Of a DNA stretch of 59,754 nt, positions 16,378 through 25,708 are shown piece by piece (positions within the stretch are counted from its first letter, which is position 1; each line of letters opens with the position of its first letter). A program made the position numbers and the translations under genes. The notes beneath the pieces were generated by a model that searched no databases, was not told where the DNA came from, and saw nothing but the letters and a program-made list of their open reading frames with translations. This DNA comes from Bacteroidales bacterium. Lineage in GTDB: Bacteria; Bacteroidota; Bacteroidia; Bacteroidales; F082. Location: assembly GCA_030683155.1 (NCBI GenBank), contig JAUXMV010000102.1, positions 1-59,754 of the forward strand, in the 5' to 3' direction.

Positions 16378-17925
16378 TCAGCTGTTTTTATTTTTCATTT
16401 CTGCAAGATGCTTTTCCCATTCTTCCAGTCGTTGCCCTTTCATCACACGCGGGAATTTGTTTGCACTCCCTTCTTTGCCCAGATTTTTCATGTAGTCGTA
16501 AAACACTTTCGTTGGCAGCACTTCAATAAAAACGTCTGTAATGGCCTCGGTACGCTCAACCATATAATCATCGTTCAGCTGATTGAGGTAACTGTCTATC
16601 TTTTGAACTGCTATCTGAGGGTCAACTGCATCATCAGTTCCAAGATACCAGCGATGCGCAAACATCGAGCCGTGGCGGAAACCTGCAACAGTAAACTCCC
16701 TTACTTCGATATTCATCTCTTCCTGCAAAAGCTCAATGGCACGTGTCATGTTTTCAACCGAAAGGTGCTCGCCACAGATACTCAGAAACTGTTTGGTTCT
16801 TCCTGTGATAAGGATTTCGCATTTATTCACATCCACAAACTTTATGGTGTCGCCGATGAGATAACGCCATGCACCTGCGTTGGTCGACATCAGCAATGCA
16901 TATTCTACATTGTTTCTGGCTTCAGCCAAAGTGAAAGTTTCAGGGTTATCTCTCAGGTTTCCATCCTCATCGAAATTTTCTTCGTTGAAAGGCACAAATT
17001 CGTAATAGATGCCATTGTCGGTTATTAATTGCATGATACGTTTATCAAGCCGCGTCTGATATGCAATGTAGCCTTCCGATGCCAGATAGCTTTCAGAATA
17101 AATTACCGGTTTGCCGAACAGTTTCTCAAAACTTTTTTCGTAGGGAGCAAAAGAAACACCGCTATGCACATACACCGTGAGGTTGGGCCATATGTCGTGA
17201 ATGGTTTTGAGTTTATATTCTTTAATGATGCGTTCCATGAGAATCTGCACCCATGCAGGCACACCGACAATCACGCCGATATCCCAGCTTGGCGCTTTTT
17301 TTATCATTTCATTGAGCTTGGTTGCCCAGTCGGTAGTTTTGGAAATTCGTCGTCCCGGCTTATAAAAATGCTCAAACCAAAAAGGGATATTGGCTGCTGT
17401 AATACCCGAAAGATCGCCGGCAAAATATGTTCCATTAAACTGAAGGTGGGTGCTGCCGCCAATCATGAGCATTCCTTTTTCGTAGAACTGCACAGGAAAA
17501 TTGTATTTTGATGCCGATACCAACTGCCTTATACTAGCTCTTTTGATTGAGGTGAGCATGTCCTGCGTAATCGGAATGTGTTTACTTGAAGCCTCTGAAG
17601 TTCCGGAACTCAGCGCAAAATATTTAACCCTCCCCGGCCAGCTCACGTATGCTTCTCCATTCAGCGCCCTGTACCACCATTGTTTATACATGGTGTTATA
17701 ATCAAAAACAGGCACTGTTTTACTAAATGCTTTTGCAATATCACCACTTTCAAGGATCGATTCAAAATCATAATGCTCACCAAAAGAAGTAAACTGCGCT
17801 TTTCGCAGAAGCTTCTTCAATTGAATTTTTTGAGCAGCAAGAGGATTAATTCGTTGATTTTTAAGCTCTACGGGCATATTTCGAAGCTCGTATGCTTTTT
17901 TGATTATTGCACCTATGATTGGCAT
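16378..17925 (-). CDS. GH3-family acyl-adenylating protein
   Basis: 515 residues. GH3 proteins belong to the ANL adenylating superfamily; plant members conjugate amino acids to jasmonate or auxin, while the bacterial ones have no settled substrate. Visible family features: the ATP-binding loop LSSGTSEASSKHIPIT (GH3 version of the P-loop), VYVHSGVSFAPYEKSF, YSESYLASEGYIA (adenine binding), YLIGDTIKFVD (D binds ribose) and the mobile C-terminal domain with EHLSVENM. Length and motif order are normal. Cytoplasmic. A LysE-type exporter begins 34 bp downstream, raising the inference that an amino acid or its conjugate is exported. Confidence 0.88.
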   Translation of the reverse strand: MPIIGAIIKKAYELRNMPVELKNQRINPLAAQKIQLKKLLRKAQFTSFGEHYDFESILESGDIAKAFSKTVPVFDYNTMYKQWWYRALNGEAYVSWPGRVKYFALSSGTSEASSKHIPITQDMLTSIKRASIRQLVSASKYNFPVQFYEKGMLMIGGSTHLQFNGTYFAGDLSGITAANIPFWFEHFYKPGRRISKTTDWATKLNEMIKKAPSWDIGVIVGVPAWVQILMERIIKEYKLKTIHDIWPNLTVYVHSGVSFAPYEKSFEKLFGKPVIYSESYLASEGYIAYQTRLDKRIMQLITDNGIYYEFVPFNEENFDEDGNLRDNPETFTLAEARNNVEYALLMSTNAGAWRYLIGDTIKFVDVNKCEILITGRTKQFLSICGEHLSVENMTRAIELLQEEMNIEVREFTVAGFRHGSMFAHRWYLGTDDAVDPQIAVQKIDSYLNQLNDDYMVERTEAITDVFIEVLPTKVFYDYMKNLGKEGSANKFPRVMKGQRLEEWEKHLAEMKNKNS

Positions 17926-18079
17926 ATGTCTTTAAATAAAAGGTTTTTAGCGGCGCAAATTTATCAAAAAAGCTTCTTGTTTGTACATTCCTTCTTTAAC
18001 TTGGATGGTCACAGATGGCAGATATTTCATATATATGAAAAAAAATATGTCTCAATTTTCGTTTATGTATGGATAACAC

Positions 18080-18087
18080 TATATTTG
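18080..18087 (+). promoter_or_regulatory. -7 box TATATTTG
   Basis: Exact fit to TAnnTTTG, 19 bp before the start of the Omp85-like gene. Confidence 0.5.
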
Positions 18088-18106
18088 TTCACCAAAAACA
18101 AATTTT

Positions 18107-19456
18107 ATGAACCTCAAGAACATCTTAATTACAGGACTTTGCATCCTGCTTCTATCGGTAACGTTGTTTTCCCAGGAAGAGGAAAATACGACTTCCGGAA
18201 AAGTAAAAACAGGCTGGAATATGGGACTTCTTCCGGCTGTTTCATACAACACCGACCTGGGTTTCCAGTATGGTGGCCTTGTGAATTTTTATTATTATGG
18301 CGATGGGAAAACATATCCCAAATACATGCACTCGCTCTATGCGGAGGTGTCGCGCTATACAAAAGGCAGCGGTATCAACAGGTTTTTCTATGACTCGGAA
18401 TACCTTATTCCAAACATCAGGATTACATCAGATTTGAGTTTGCTGACCGAAAAAGCACTCGATTTTTATGGCTTCAACGGCTATGATGCAGTGTTTAATT
18501 CAGCATGGGTGGACGACACTGATGCTGCTAACTATAAATCGCGTATGTTTTATCGCCATGAAAGGAAAATGTTTCGTTTCATGACCGACTTTCAGGGCAA
18601 AATCAAAGGTGGCAACCTACGTTGGGTTGCCGGTTTTGGTGTTCTGAAAAACACGATTGCTTCTGTCGATATCGATGCCTTGAACAAAGGCAAGGATGAC
18701 GAAGACAAGCTGCCGGATGTACCCGGTTTATATGATCATTATGTAGATTGGGGCATCATAAGCAAAGAAGAAAAAGATGGCGGATGGTCAAACTACCTTA
18801 AACTAGGGCTCGTTTATGACACCCGCGATTTTGAACCCAACCCAATGAAAGGTGTGTGGAGTGAAATCGTTTTCTTTGCCGCTCCTGAGTTTTTTGGCAA
18901 TGGTGACTTTGGATTTTCTAAAATTTCTGCAACGCACCGACAATATTTTACACTCGTAAAAGATAAATTGTCATTTGCTTATCGCCTGAATTATCAAGGA
19001 ACTGTCGCAGGCACTGTGCCATTTTACATGCAACCCTATATGATCAACTCTTTCAGCAACTCATCCAATACCGATGGATTGGGTGGCTCAAAAACGCTGC
19101 GTGGCGTTATCAGAAACAGGGTAGTAGGCGATGCCTTTGCCTACGGAAATGCTGAATTTCGCTGGAAGTTTTATCGCGGCGTGGTGTTGAACCAAAATAT
19201 TTATCTTGGTTTGAACACATTTATTGACGCAGGTCAGGTGATCAAAAAGATTGATTTCGATAAAGGCAATGTTCCGCGAAGTGTAACATTATCGGACTAT
19301 TTTCTTACAGATGAAGAAAAGCTGCACACTACCTATGGCGCCGGTTTACGCATCGTTATGAACGAAAATTTCATTGTTGCAGTTGATTATGGTCGCCCTA
19401 TGGATAAACGTGATGGCGGCGGCGGCTTGTACATCGGTTTGAATTTCTTGTTCTAA
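18107..19456 (+). CDS. BamA/TamA-like (Omp85 superfamily) outer-membrane barrel without POTRA domains
   Basis: 449 residues with a signal peptide (MNLKNILITGLCILLLSVTLFSQ). No POTRA-type domains precede the barrel, so it is a short Omp85-superfamily ('surface antigen') protein. Barrel strands alternate through the protein. Near the end LGGSKTLRGVIRNRVVGD corresponds to the conserved L6 VRGF-like loop (here TLRG), followed by NAEFRWKF and the closing GGGGLYIGLNFLF with terminal Phe. POTRA-less members are widespread in Bacteroidota and have no clear role; they may handle lipids or short barrels. Own promoter; the gene is monocistronic between GH3 (divergent) and the S41 peptidase. Confidence 0.78.
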   Translation: MNLKNILITGLCILLLSVTLFSQEEENTTSGKVKTGWNMGLLPAVSYNTDLGFQYGGLVNFYYYGDGKTYPKYMHSLYAEVSRYTKGSGINRFFYDSEYLIPNIRITSDLSLLTEKALDFYGFNGYDAVFNSAWVDDTDAANYKSRMFYRHERKMFRFMTDFQGKIKGGNLRWVAGFGVLKNTIASVDIDALNKGKDDEDKLPDVPGLYDHYVDWGIISKEEKDGGWSNYLKLGLVYDTRDFEPNPMKGVWSEIVFFAAPEFFGNGDFGFSKISATHRQYFTLVKDKLSFAYRLNYQGTVAGTVPFYMQPYMINSFSNSSNTDGLGGSKTLRGVIRNRVVGDAFAYGNAEFRWKFYRGVVLNQNIYLGLNTFIDAGQVIKKIDFDKGNVPRSVTLSDYFLTDEEKLHTTYGAGLRIVMNENFIVAVDYGRPMDKRDGGGGLYIGLNFLF

Positions 19457-19488
19457 AAAAAGCACTTTCTGTTTTAAAATCTTTTTTA

Positions 19489-19517
19489 TCGAGGCTGTAT
19501 ATTCTTTACAGCCTCGA
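19489..19517. other. perfect 11-bp hairpin without T-run
   Basis: TCGAGGCTGTA and TACAGCCTCGA around a 7-base loop, 33 bp after the Omp85-like stop. No U-tract follows on either strand, so an ordinary intrinsic terminator is not certain. Confidence 0.55.
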
Positions 19518-19618
19518 TCATTGTATTCACCTTGACAACCTTAAAGCTGACAAAGGGCTAAGTCCTTTATTAAAGGCCTTCGTTAACATTCCTAAACATT
19601 TCACTGAACAATTAACAT

Positions 19619-19626
19619 TAACTTTG
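19619..19626 (+). promoter_or_regulatory. -7 box TAACTTTG
   Basis: Fits TAnnTTTG, 51 bp before the preferred start of the S41 peptidase. Confidence 0.4.
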
Positions 19627-19676
19627 CGTTGTTTTTGCTGGTAAAAAACCTATCTTATCGTAATGTTAATGATGCT

Positions 19677-21284
19677 ATGAAGAAAAATTTTGCTATTTAT
19701 CTCCCTTTGTTTTTTTCGCTGGTACTCGCTCTCGGCTTGTATTTTGGCTATAGAATTGGTACCGATTCATCAGATCACGAAAGGTCTGTTTTTTATATGC
19801 CCTCTGCCAAAGGAGGCAAACTCGACAATATTCTTGGATATATCGAACGTGATTATGTGGATACTGTTGACAATACAGTTCTCGAAAACAATGCCATCAA
19901 AGGCATGCTCGAAAAACTTGATCCGCACAGTCAATACATCACCGCTGAGGAGTTCAACGAAATGAACGACCCGCTTTTGGGTAGTTTCGAGGGTATTGGT
20001 GTTTCCTTTCGCATCGAAAAGGATACCATTACAGTCATCAATCCGGTGAAAGGCGGCCCATCCGAAAGGGTTGGCGTGATGCCCGGCGACCGCATTGTAT
20101 ATATCGACGACACTTTGGTGGCCGGTGTAAATGTGACCAACCGCGACGCCATGCGTATGTTAAAAGGGAAAAAGGGTACCAAAGTAAATGTGCAAATGTT
20201 TCGCCGCGGTGTCGATGGTCTCACCCCCTACACCATCACACGTGATGTGATTCCAACTTATAGCCTCGATGTAGCCTATATGATTAATAAAACAACAGGC
20301 TTTATCAAGCTGAATAAATTTTCAGCAACAACACATCAGGAGTTTCTGGAAGCATCGAAAAAACTTAAAAGTCAGGGCATGGAAAAACTCATTCTTGACC
20401 TGCGCGGCAATTCCGGAGGGTACCTGAAAGCAGCAACTGACATCGTTGATGAGTTTTTGCCACAGGGAAAACTTATCGTATACACCCAAGGCAAGAACAG
20501 GCCAAAGACATTCAGCTTTGCTACCAAAAAAGGAATTTTTGAAAACGAGGAAGTTGTGGTTCTCATCGATGAGGGATCTGCCAGTGCAAGTGAAATTGTT
20601 GCCGGAGCGCTTCAGGACAATGACCGCGGCACAATCATCGGCCGCCGCTCTTTCGGTAAAGGACTCGTACAGGAACAAATGTCTATGCGCGATGGCTCTG
20701 CCGTTCGTCTCACCGTGGCTCGCTATTATACACCTACAGGTCGTTCAATCCAAAAACCTTACGACGGAGACTTCGAGAAATACCACCACGAACCCTTTGA
20801 CCGTTTTATAAATGGAGAAATGATGAATCCCGACAGCATTCATTTTACTGATACACTGAAATATACTACCCCGATGGGAAAAGTTGTATACGGCGGCGGC
20901 GGCATCATGCCCGATGTGTTTGTTCCGATGAGTCCCGACAGTAGTCTGTTCTTTTATAACCGACTCGCCAACAGCGGGCTCATTTTCCAGTTTGCTTTCG
21001 ACTATTCTGACACCTACCGCTCGGAGCTCAATAAGTATAAAAACGTTAGCGACTTTGACAAAAGATTTCGTGTAACTGAAAAAATTATGACTGATTTGCT
21101 CAAACTTGCTGCTGATAGAGGCGTTACAGCCGACAAGGAGGCGCTCAGGGGAAGCCGTGATAGAATAAGCACGCTCTTCAAAGCCTATGTGGGTCGCAAT
21201 ATTTTTGATGATGAAGGTTTTTACCCAATTTATCAGCAGATCGATCCTGTACTCCTGCGTGCGATAAGTTATCTTGACGAATAA
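19677..21284 (+). CDS. S41 C-terminal processing peptidase
   Basis: 535 residues from the ATG at 19677 (MKKNFAIYLPLFFSLVLALG), which gives a proper membrane anchor; the longer reading adds sixteen residues. Order: anchor, helical N-domain (LDPHSQYITAEEF, conserved in Ctp proteins), PDZ domain (SFEGIGVSFRI ... VMPGDRIVYIDDT), then the catalytic core. The serine lies in GSASASEIVAG (about 300-310) and the lysine is K328 in SFGKGLVQ; RYYTPTGRSIQ is also conserved. It cleaves C-termini of exported proteins in the periplasm. The sensor kinase begins 21 bp after its stop, so the two probably share a transcript. Confidence 0.93.
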   Translation: MKKNFAIYLPLFFSLVLALGLYFGYRIGTDSSDHERSVFYMPSAKGGKLDNILGYIERDYVDTVDNTVLENNAIKGMLEKLDPHSQYITAEEFNEMNDPLLGSFEGIGVSFRIEKDTITVINPVKGGPSERVGVMPGDRIVYIDDTLVAGVNVTNRDAMRMLKGKKGTKVNVQMFRRGVDGLTPYTITRDVIPTYSLDVAYMINKTTGFIKLNKFSATTHQEFLEASKKLKSQGMEKLILDLRGNSGGYLKAATDIVDEFLPQGKLIVYTQGKNRPKTFSFATKKGIFENEEVVVLIDEGSASASEIVAGALQDNDRGTIIGRRSFGKGLVQEQMSMRDGSAVRLTVARYYTPTGRSIQKPYDGDFEKYHHEPFDRFINGEMMNPDSIHFTDTLKYTTPMGKVVYGGGGIMPDVFVPMSPDSSLFFYNRLANSGLIFQFAFDYSDTYRSELNKYKNVSDFDKRFRVTEKIMTDLLKLAADRGVTADKEALRGSRDRISTLFKAYVGRNIFDDEGFYPIYQQIDPVLLRAISYLDE

Positions 21285-21305
21285 CAAAAAAGCATTTAAA
21301 TTTTG

Positions 21306-22613
21306 ATGATTCCGGCTATAATAATATTGTCGATGTTGCTGCGGTTGCTCACTTTTGCCGTGGTGATGAATTATTACAAAGTTTCCCGCTTTCGCACAGC
21401 CTGGATTTTGATTGCTGCCGGAATGATCTTGCTGGCACTGGAAAATCTGTTTCAACTACTGGCAATGGCCGGCGTTTCAACTTTGGCTACCGGAACCTTT
21501 ATTCCCCATGCTGCCGGATTGGCTGTCTCAATGTTAATGCTCACCGGAACAGCGCTCATTAACACTATTCTTAAACGGCTCGATTCCGTTGAACGCAATA
21601 AAAAAAATATTGAACGCCGTTTTCAATTGCTTTTCAATACAAGCTCCGACCAGCTATTTGTGCTTTCAACAGATGGAAAAATAGCAGAAGTCAACCAATC
21701 GGCTTGCGAACGCCTGGGTATGGAGCGCAATGAATTGCTCGACAAGCACTTTGCTGACATCAAAGCCGGTCCCGCTTCGGAAGGTGTGATGGATCATATT
21801 TCAACTATCCGGACCAAAGGAATGCATATTTTCGAAACAGATTTACGCAACAAATCCGGAAAGCGTTTTCCTGTCGAGATCAATTGCCGTCTGATCGAGA
21901 TTGATGAAAAACCTTTCATAACATGTGTTGCACGCAACATTAGCGAACGCAAGGAACTGGATAAAAAGGTACGCATTGCCATCATCGAAACCGAAGAAAC
22001 CGAACGCAGGCGCTTTGCAAAAGAAATTCATGATGGCTTAGGCCCGCTTTTGTCGACGATAAAACTTTATGTGAACGAACTGGACGGCATGGAACCCGGT
22101 TCACATGAAAGAACTGAGTTTATCGATTATATCAATAAACTTGTAAACGAAGCGGTAGACACAGCCCGCAATATCGCCAACAACATCACCCCAAAAATAC
22201 TTTCAGATTATGGCCTTTTGCTTGCTACCAATACATTTGTTGATGTCATAAATGCAACAAATCTGCTTAAAATTACTACCAGCTTTCAAAATGTTGAACG
22301 CAATATCGGGCCAACAATGGAACTTATTTTTTATCGTATCATCACCGAATTGATCAATAATACCATCAAGCATGCCAATGCAGCAAACATTTCAATCGAA
22401 TTAAAGCAAGCCGACAACAAGCTAATATTTGAGTATAAAGATGATGGAATCGGCTTCGATCTCGAAAAGGCAATAGAAAAGGGTGACAACCACATGGGTG
22501 TAAAAAACATCATCAGCAGGGTGCGTTCGATGAATGGCGTTTTCAATTTCAGAAACACATTGCCGGGCGTACAGATCAGCATCACAACAGATGTGAATCC
22601 AACGAAAGTTTAA
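21306..22613 (+). CDS. membrane sensor histidine kinase, PAS domain, HisKA_3 (NarL-type partner)
   Basis: 436 residues counting from the TTG at 21303; I prefer the ATG three bases later (435). Three hydrophobic segments form the first 90 residues. A PAS domain follows (LLFNTSSDQLFVLSTDGKIAEV ... RNISERKEL). The HisKA_3 helix has the phospho-acceptor H242 in AKEIHDGLGPLL. The ATPase domain has an N box (ITELINNTIKHANA) and a G1 box (YKDDGIGFD). HisKA_3 kinases signal to LuxR/NarL-type regulators. No response regulator is nearby, so it is an orphan here. It lies 21 bp after the S41 peptidase and meets purN tail to tail. Confidence 0.9.
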   Translation: MIPAIIILSMLLRLLTFAVVMNYYKVSRFRTAWILIAAGMILLALENLFQLLAMAGVSTLATGTFIPHAAGLAVSMLMLTGTALINTILKRLDSVERNKKNIERRFQLLFNTSSDQLFVLSTDGKIAEVNQSACERLGMERNELLDKHFADIKAGPASEGVMDHISTIRTKGMHIFETDLRNKSGKRFPVEINCRLIEIDEKPFITCVARNISERKELDKKVRIAIIETEETERRRFAKEIHDGLGPLLSTIKLYVNELDGMEPGSHERTEFIDYINKLVNEAVDTARNIANNITPKILSDYGLLLATNTFVDVINATNLLKITTSFQNVERNIGPTMELIFYRIITELINNTIKHANAANISIELKQADNKLIFEYKDDGIGFDLEKAIEKGDNHMGVKNIISRVRSMNGVFNFRNTLPGVQISITTDVNPTKV

Positions 22614-22629
22614 AACCAAAACCCTTTTT

Positions 22630-23199
22630 TTATTGACTTTTCAGTAGTTGCTCAATCACTTTTGGGAAATGCTCATATTCGAGTGAATGAATACGTTGCG
22701 CAAGGCTAGAGGGGGTTTCATCAGGATGAAGTTCAAAAGCCTTTTGAAAAATAATATCACCGCTGTCGTAATGCTCATTCACAAAATGGATGGTGATACC
22801 CGACACTTTTTCGCCGGCTGAAACAACCGCTTCATGCACTTTCTCGCCATACATGCCCTTTCCACCAAACTTGGGAAGCAAGGCAGGGTGAATGTTAATA
22901 ATCCGACCCGGAAAAGCTGAAAGCAAATGTTGCGGAACAAGCCATAAAAAACCAGCAAGTACAATCAGATCTGTTTTTAAAGAAAGGAGCTCTTGCGTCA
23001 GTTCATCTGTTTCATAGAAAGAAGCCCTGTCAATCATCCTGACCTGTATTCCAGCCTTGGCTGCACGTGCAATAACGCCGGCTCCTGGCCTGTTGCATAA
23101 CACCAAAGCAATCTCAATTTCGGGATCGGAAGCAAAAACTGCCGCTATCCTTTCCATATTAGTGCCACTACCCGATGCAAAAATGACCATTCTTTTCAT
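22630..23199 (-). CDS. purN: phosphoribosylglycinamide formyltransferase
   Basis: 189 residues from the ATG at 23199 (MKRMVIFASGSGTNMERI), which matches the family N-terminus; the long upstream reading to 23310 crosses the promoter area and is rejected. The enzyme formylates GAR in purine synthesis with 10-formyl-THF. Seen: ASGSGTNMERI (phosphate binding), LIVLAGFLWLVP, the catalytic INIHPALLPKFGGKGMYG (Asn-x-His) and VSGITIHFVNEHYDSGDIIFQ (the catalytic Asp and His). All residues present, normal length. Single gene, divergent from prs. Confidence 0.95.
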   Translation of the reverse strand: MKRMVIFASGSGTNMERIAAVFASDPEIEIALVLCNRPGAGVIARAAKAGIQVRMIDRASFYETDELTQELLSLKTDLIVLAGFLWLVPQHLLSAFPGRIINIHPALLPKFGGKGMYGEKVHEAVVSAGEKVSGITIHFVNEHYDSGDIIFQKAFELHPDETPSSLAQRIHSLEYEHFPKVIEQLLKSQ

Positions 23200-23353
23200 G
23201 TGGGCAAAAGTAAGCATATATGACAAATTATTGCTGATGGCAAATGGATTTGAAACAGATTTAATGATCCATTTGAATACTGTTGTGTGCTCAAAAAAAG
23301 CAAATGGCATCGCTTCACCAGTATTACTTGCAATGCAGATGATGAAAAAATCT

Positions 23354-23384
23354 TTTGCAGATTAAATATAAAAGCCTAATTTTG
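23354..23384 (+). promoter_or_regulatory. promoter of prs
   Basis: TTTG at 23354-23357, 19 bp, then TAATTTTG at 23377-23384. This is a textbook Bacteroidota sigma-70 promoter (TTTG / TAnnTTTG) and lies 31 bp before the prs start codon. Confidence 0.75.
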
Positions 23385-23415
23385 CACCCAGTTTCTAAAC
23401 TCAATGTAAGTTGTT

Positions 23416-24363
23416 ATGCCTGAACCAATTGTAAGTATTTTCTCTGGTAGAGCATCAGAGTATTTGGCTGATAAAATAGCCAAGAGCTATGGTTCAGAGC
23501 TTGGGAAGGCAACATTTACTGATTTTTCTGATGGCGAATTTCAACCTTCGTTCGAGGAAAACATCAGAGGACGCGACGTTTTTCTGGTTCAATCGACTTT
23601 TGCACCTACCGACAATCTTTTCGAAATGCTTTTAATGGCCGATGCAGCGCGCAGAGCCTCTGCCAGAAAAATCACAGCAGTTATCCCCTATTTTGGGTTT
23701 GCCCGTCAGGACAGGAAAGATAAGCCAAGAGTTACCATTGCAGCAAAACTGGTTGCCAACCTTTTGATCACATCTGGAATTTCCCGCATCATTACCATTG
23801 ATTTACATGCCGATCAGATTCAAGGCTTTTTTGATGTGCCTGTCGATCATTTATATGCATCCAATATTTTCGTGCCTTATATAAGGAGTCTGAACCTGCC
23901 TAATCTGACAATGGCTTCACCCGATACCGGTGGAACCCGCAGAGCCGCTTCTTACGGAAAAATGCTCGATACCGGTTTTGTAATTTGTTACAAACAAAGA
24001 GCGAAACCCAATATCGTAGAAGATATGGCGCTTATCGGAGATGTGAAAGGTCGTGATGTTATCCTCATTGACGATATCATTGACACTGCAGGATCAATCA
24101 CCAAAGCAGGTGAACTTATTATGGATCAGGGCGCTAACAGTGTAAGGGCTTTTTGCACACATCCTGTTTTTTCCGGAAAAGCCTATGAACGCATAGAAAA
24201 ATCTCCGTTTGTTGAGGTCGTTGTTACTGACACCATTCCTCTGAAACACACGAGCAGCAAAATAAAGGTTTTAACAACAGCTGATTTATTCGCCGAAGTG
24301 ATTCGTCGCGTCGAAAACTATGAATCGATCAGTTCGCTGTTTAAATTTTCGAGTACTAAATAA
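23416..24363 (+). CDS. prs: ribose-phosphate pyrophosphokinase
   Basis: 315 residues, standard length. Makes PRPP from ribose 5-phosphate and ATP for purine, pyrimidine, His, Trp and NAD synthesis. Visible: SDGEFQPSFEENIRGRDVFLVQST (ATP-binding flexible loop region), ARQDRKDKPRVTIAAKL (catalytic R-x-x-R-K), ITIDLHADQIQGFFD (divalent cation), and the PRPP loop VILIDDIIDTAGSITKAGEL. Everything is in place. It is followed 17 bp later by rplY on the same strand and then pth, a common neighbourhood in many bacteria. Preceded by a clear promoter. Confidence 0.97.
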   Translation: MPEPIVSIFSGRASEYLADKIAKSYGSELGKATFTDFSDGEFQPSFEENIRGRDVFLVQSTFAPTDNLFEMLLMADAARRASARKITAVIPYFGFARQDRKDKPRVTIAAKLVANLLITSGISRIITIDLHADQIQGFFDVPVDHLYASNIFVPYIRSLNLPNLTMASPDTGGTRRAASYGKMLDTGFVICYKQRAKPNIVEDMALIGDVKGRDVILIDDIIDTAGSITKAGELIMDQGANSVRAFCTHPVFSGKAYERIEKSPFVEVVVTDTIPLKHTSSKIKVLTTADLFAEVIRRVENYESISSLFKFSSTK

Positions 24364-24380
24364 ATAATTAAATTTAAAAA

Positions 24381-24962
24381 ATGAAAAAAGTATCATTGAG
24401 CGGTTCCCTTCGTGGGAACGTAGGGAAAAGAGATGCTAAAGGCCTTCGCTACGAAGGAAAAGTACCATGTGTTTTATATGGTGGTGCTGAGCAGGTTCAT
24501 TTTCATGTAGATCAGGCTAGTTTTAAGCCTATTCTTTTTACACCTGAAACCTATCTGATTATGATAGAGATTGATGGTAAAAGTTATAAAGCAATTCTTA
24601 AAGACGTGCAGTATCATCCGGTTGGTGACCATGTTTTACATGCCGACTTTTATGAAGTTAAGGAGGACAAGCCAGTTGTAGTTGCTTTGCCTGTTAAGGT
24701 TAAAGGTACTTCTCCCGGTGTTATTCGCGGTGGTAAATTGAAGATAAAACTTCCTCGTTTGAAGGTAAAAGCACTTTTGACCAATATGCCTGAATTCATT
24801 GAACTCAACATTTCAAAACTGAATGTTGGTCATACAATCAAGGTAAAGGATGTAAAAATTGCAAATGTTACCATGCTCGACAATCAAAATGCTGTTATTG
24901 TAGAAGTGAAAGCTGCACGCGGTATTGTCCTTACTGACGACGAAGAGCCAACAGAAGTATAG
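24381..24962 (+). CDS. rplY: 50S ribosomal protein L25 (CTC type)
   Basis: 193 residues, the long form with an N-terminal L25 domain that binds 5S rRNA (about 1-90; RGNVGKRDAKGLRYEGKVPCVLYGG is the conserved entry) and a C-terminal L25 beta domain (GTSPGVIRGGKLKIKLPRLKVKALLTNMPEFIELNI in sequence parts). The last residues are acidic (TDDEEPTEV). It sits 17 bp after prs, almost surely in the same transcript, and is followed by a strong terminator before pth. Confidence 0.95.
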   Translation: MKKVSLSGSLRGNVGKRDAKGLRYEGKVPCVLYGGAEQVHFHVDQASFKPILFTPETYLIMIEIDGKSYKAILKDVQYHPVGDHVLHADFYEVKEDKPVVVALPVKVKGTSPGVIRGGKLKIKLPRLKVKALLTNMPEFIELNISKLNVGHTIKVKDVKIANVTMLDNQNAVIVEVKAARGIVLTDDEEPTEV

Positions 24963-24984
24963 CAGATACTTAAAAATCTATTAT

Positions 24985-25018
24985 AAAGGCATATGGCTCT
25001 GGCTTATATGCCTTTTTT
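24985..25018 (+). terminator. rho-independent terminator after rplY
   Basis: AAAGGCATAT and the complementary TATATGCCTT form the stem, followed by six T; 22 bp after the rplY stop. It ends the prs-rplY transcript. Confidence 0.85.
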
Positions 25019-25076
25019 CGTTTCAAAAACCGCTGATAGTTTTTATTAAAATGATTATTTTTACGTTTTTACTTCT

Positions 25077-25640
25077 ATGAAATACCTCATCGCATGTTTG
25101 GGCAATATCGGGGCAGAATACGCCGACACAAGACATAACATTGGTTTTAAGGTAGGTGATTATTTGAGCAAAGATTTGTCAGGTAGGTTTGAAACCACCC
25201 GGCTGGCACAACTGGCTTTATTGAAATACAAAAGCAGATCGCTTGTTGTGATTAAGCCCACCACGTATATGAATCTTAGCGGAAAGGCTGTTCAATACTG
25301 GCTTCGTCAGGAGCAGATTCCGATTGAAAACCTGCTGGTTGTGGTAGATGATATCGCACTTCCAACGGCAACCTTGCGTTTGAAACTCAAAGGCGGAGAT
25401 GCCGGACACAATGGTTTGGAGCACATTATCAATACGCTTGGAACCAATCAGTTTTCCCGTTTACGCTTTGGTATCGGTGACGATTTTCCGAAGGGCAGAC
25501 AGGTGGATTATGTATTGGGCAACTGGTCGCGGCAGGAACTTGAAATAATTGAACCAAAAATTTCTGTTGCCGCGGAAATGATTAAAAGCTTTGCTACCAT
25601 TGGCGCAGAAAGAACCATGACAGCCTATAACAACAAATAG
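25077..25640 (+). CDS. pth: peptidyl-tRNA hydrolase
   Basis: 187 residues, standard length. Releases peptides from tRNAs dropped by the ribosome. Family features: LIACLGNIGAEYADTRHNIGF with Asn and the catalytic His (H21), KPTTYMNLSGKAV (second Asn), VVVDDIALPTATLRLKLKGG (catalytic Asp) and GDAGHNGLEHII (third Asn). The usual 'GLGNPG' opening is read here as CLGNIG, a mild variation. It follows rplY with a terminator between, so it probably has its own start signal. Confidence 0.95.
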   Translation: MKYLIACLGNIGAEYADTRHNIGFKVGDYLSKDLSGRFETTRLAQLALLKYKSRSLVVIKPTTYMNLSGKAVQYWLRQEQIPIENLLVVVDDIALPTATLRLKLKGGDAGHNGLEHIINTLGTNQFSRLRFGIGDDFPKGRQVDYVLGNWSRQELEIIEPKISVAAEMIKSFATIGAERTMTAYNNK

Positions 25641-25655
25641 ATCACTGCTGTTAAC

Positions 25656-25692
25656 AAAAAAGCCTCTGAGGATTCTTTTCAGCGGCTTTTTT
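25656..25692. terminator. bidirectional terminator between pth and glyS
   Basis: AAAAAAGCC ... GGCTTTTTT with further pairing inside (TCTGA / TCAG). T-runs exist on both strands; pth and glyS converge here, so it can serve both. Confidence 0.8.
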
Positions 25693-25708
25693 ATGGATAT
25701 GTCTATCG

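Noticed and set aside
16369-17028. 219-codon plus-strand frame opposite the GH3 gene
   Set aside because: Antisense shadow of a clearly conserved protein; Cys/His-rich artefact translation.
19489-19517. Terminator after the Omp85-like gene
   Set aside because: Perfect hairpin but no T-run on either strand; left as an unassigned hairpin.
22630-23310. Longer start of purN at 23310
   Set aside because: The 37 extra residues have no family counterpart; MKRMVIFASGSGTN is the usual start.
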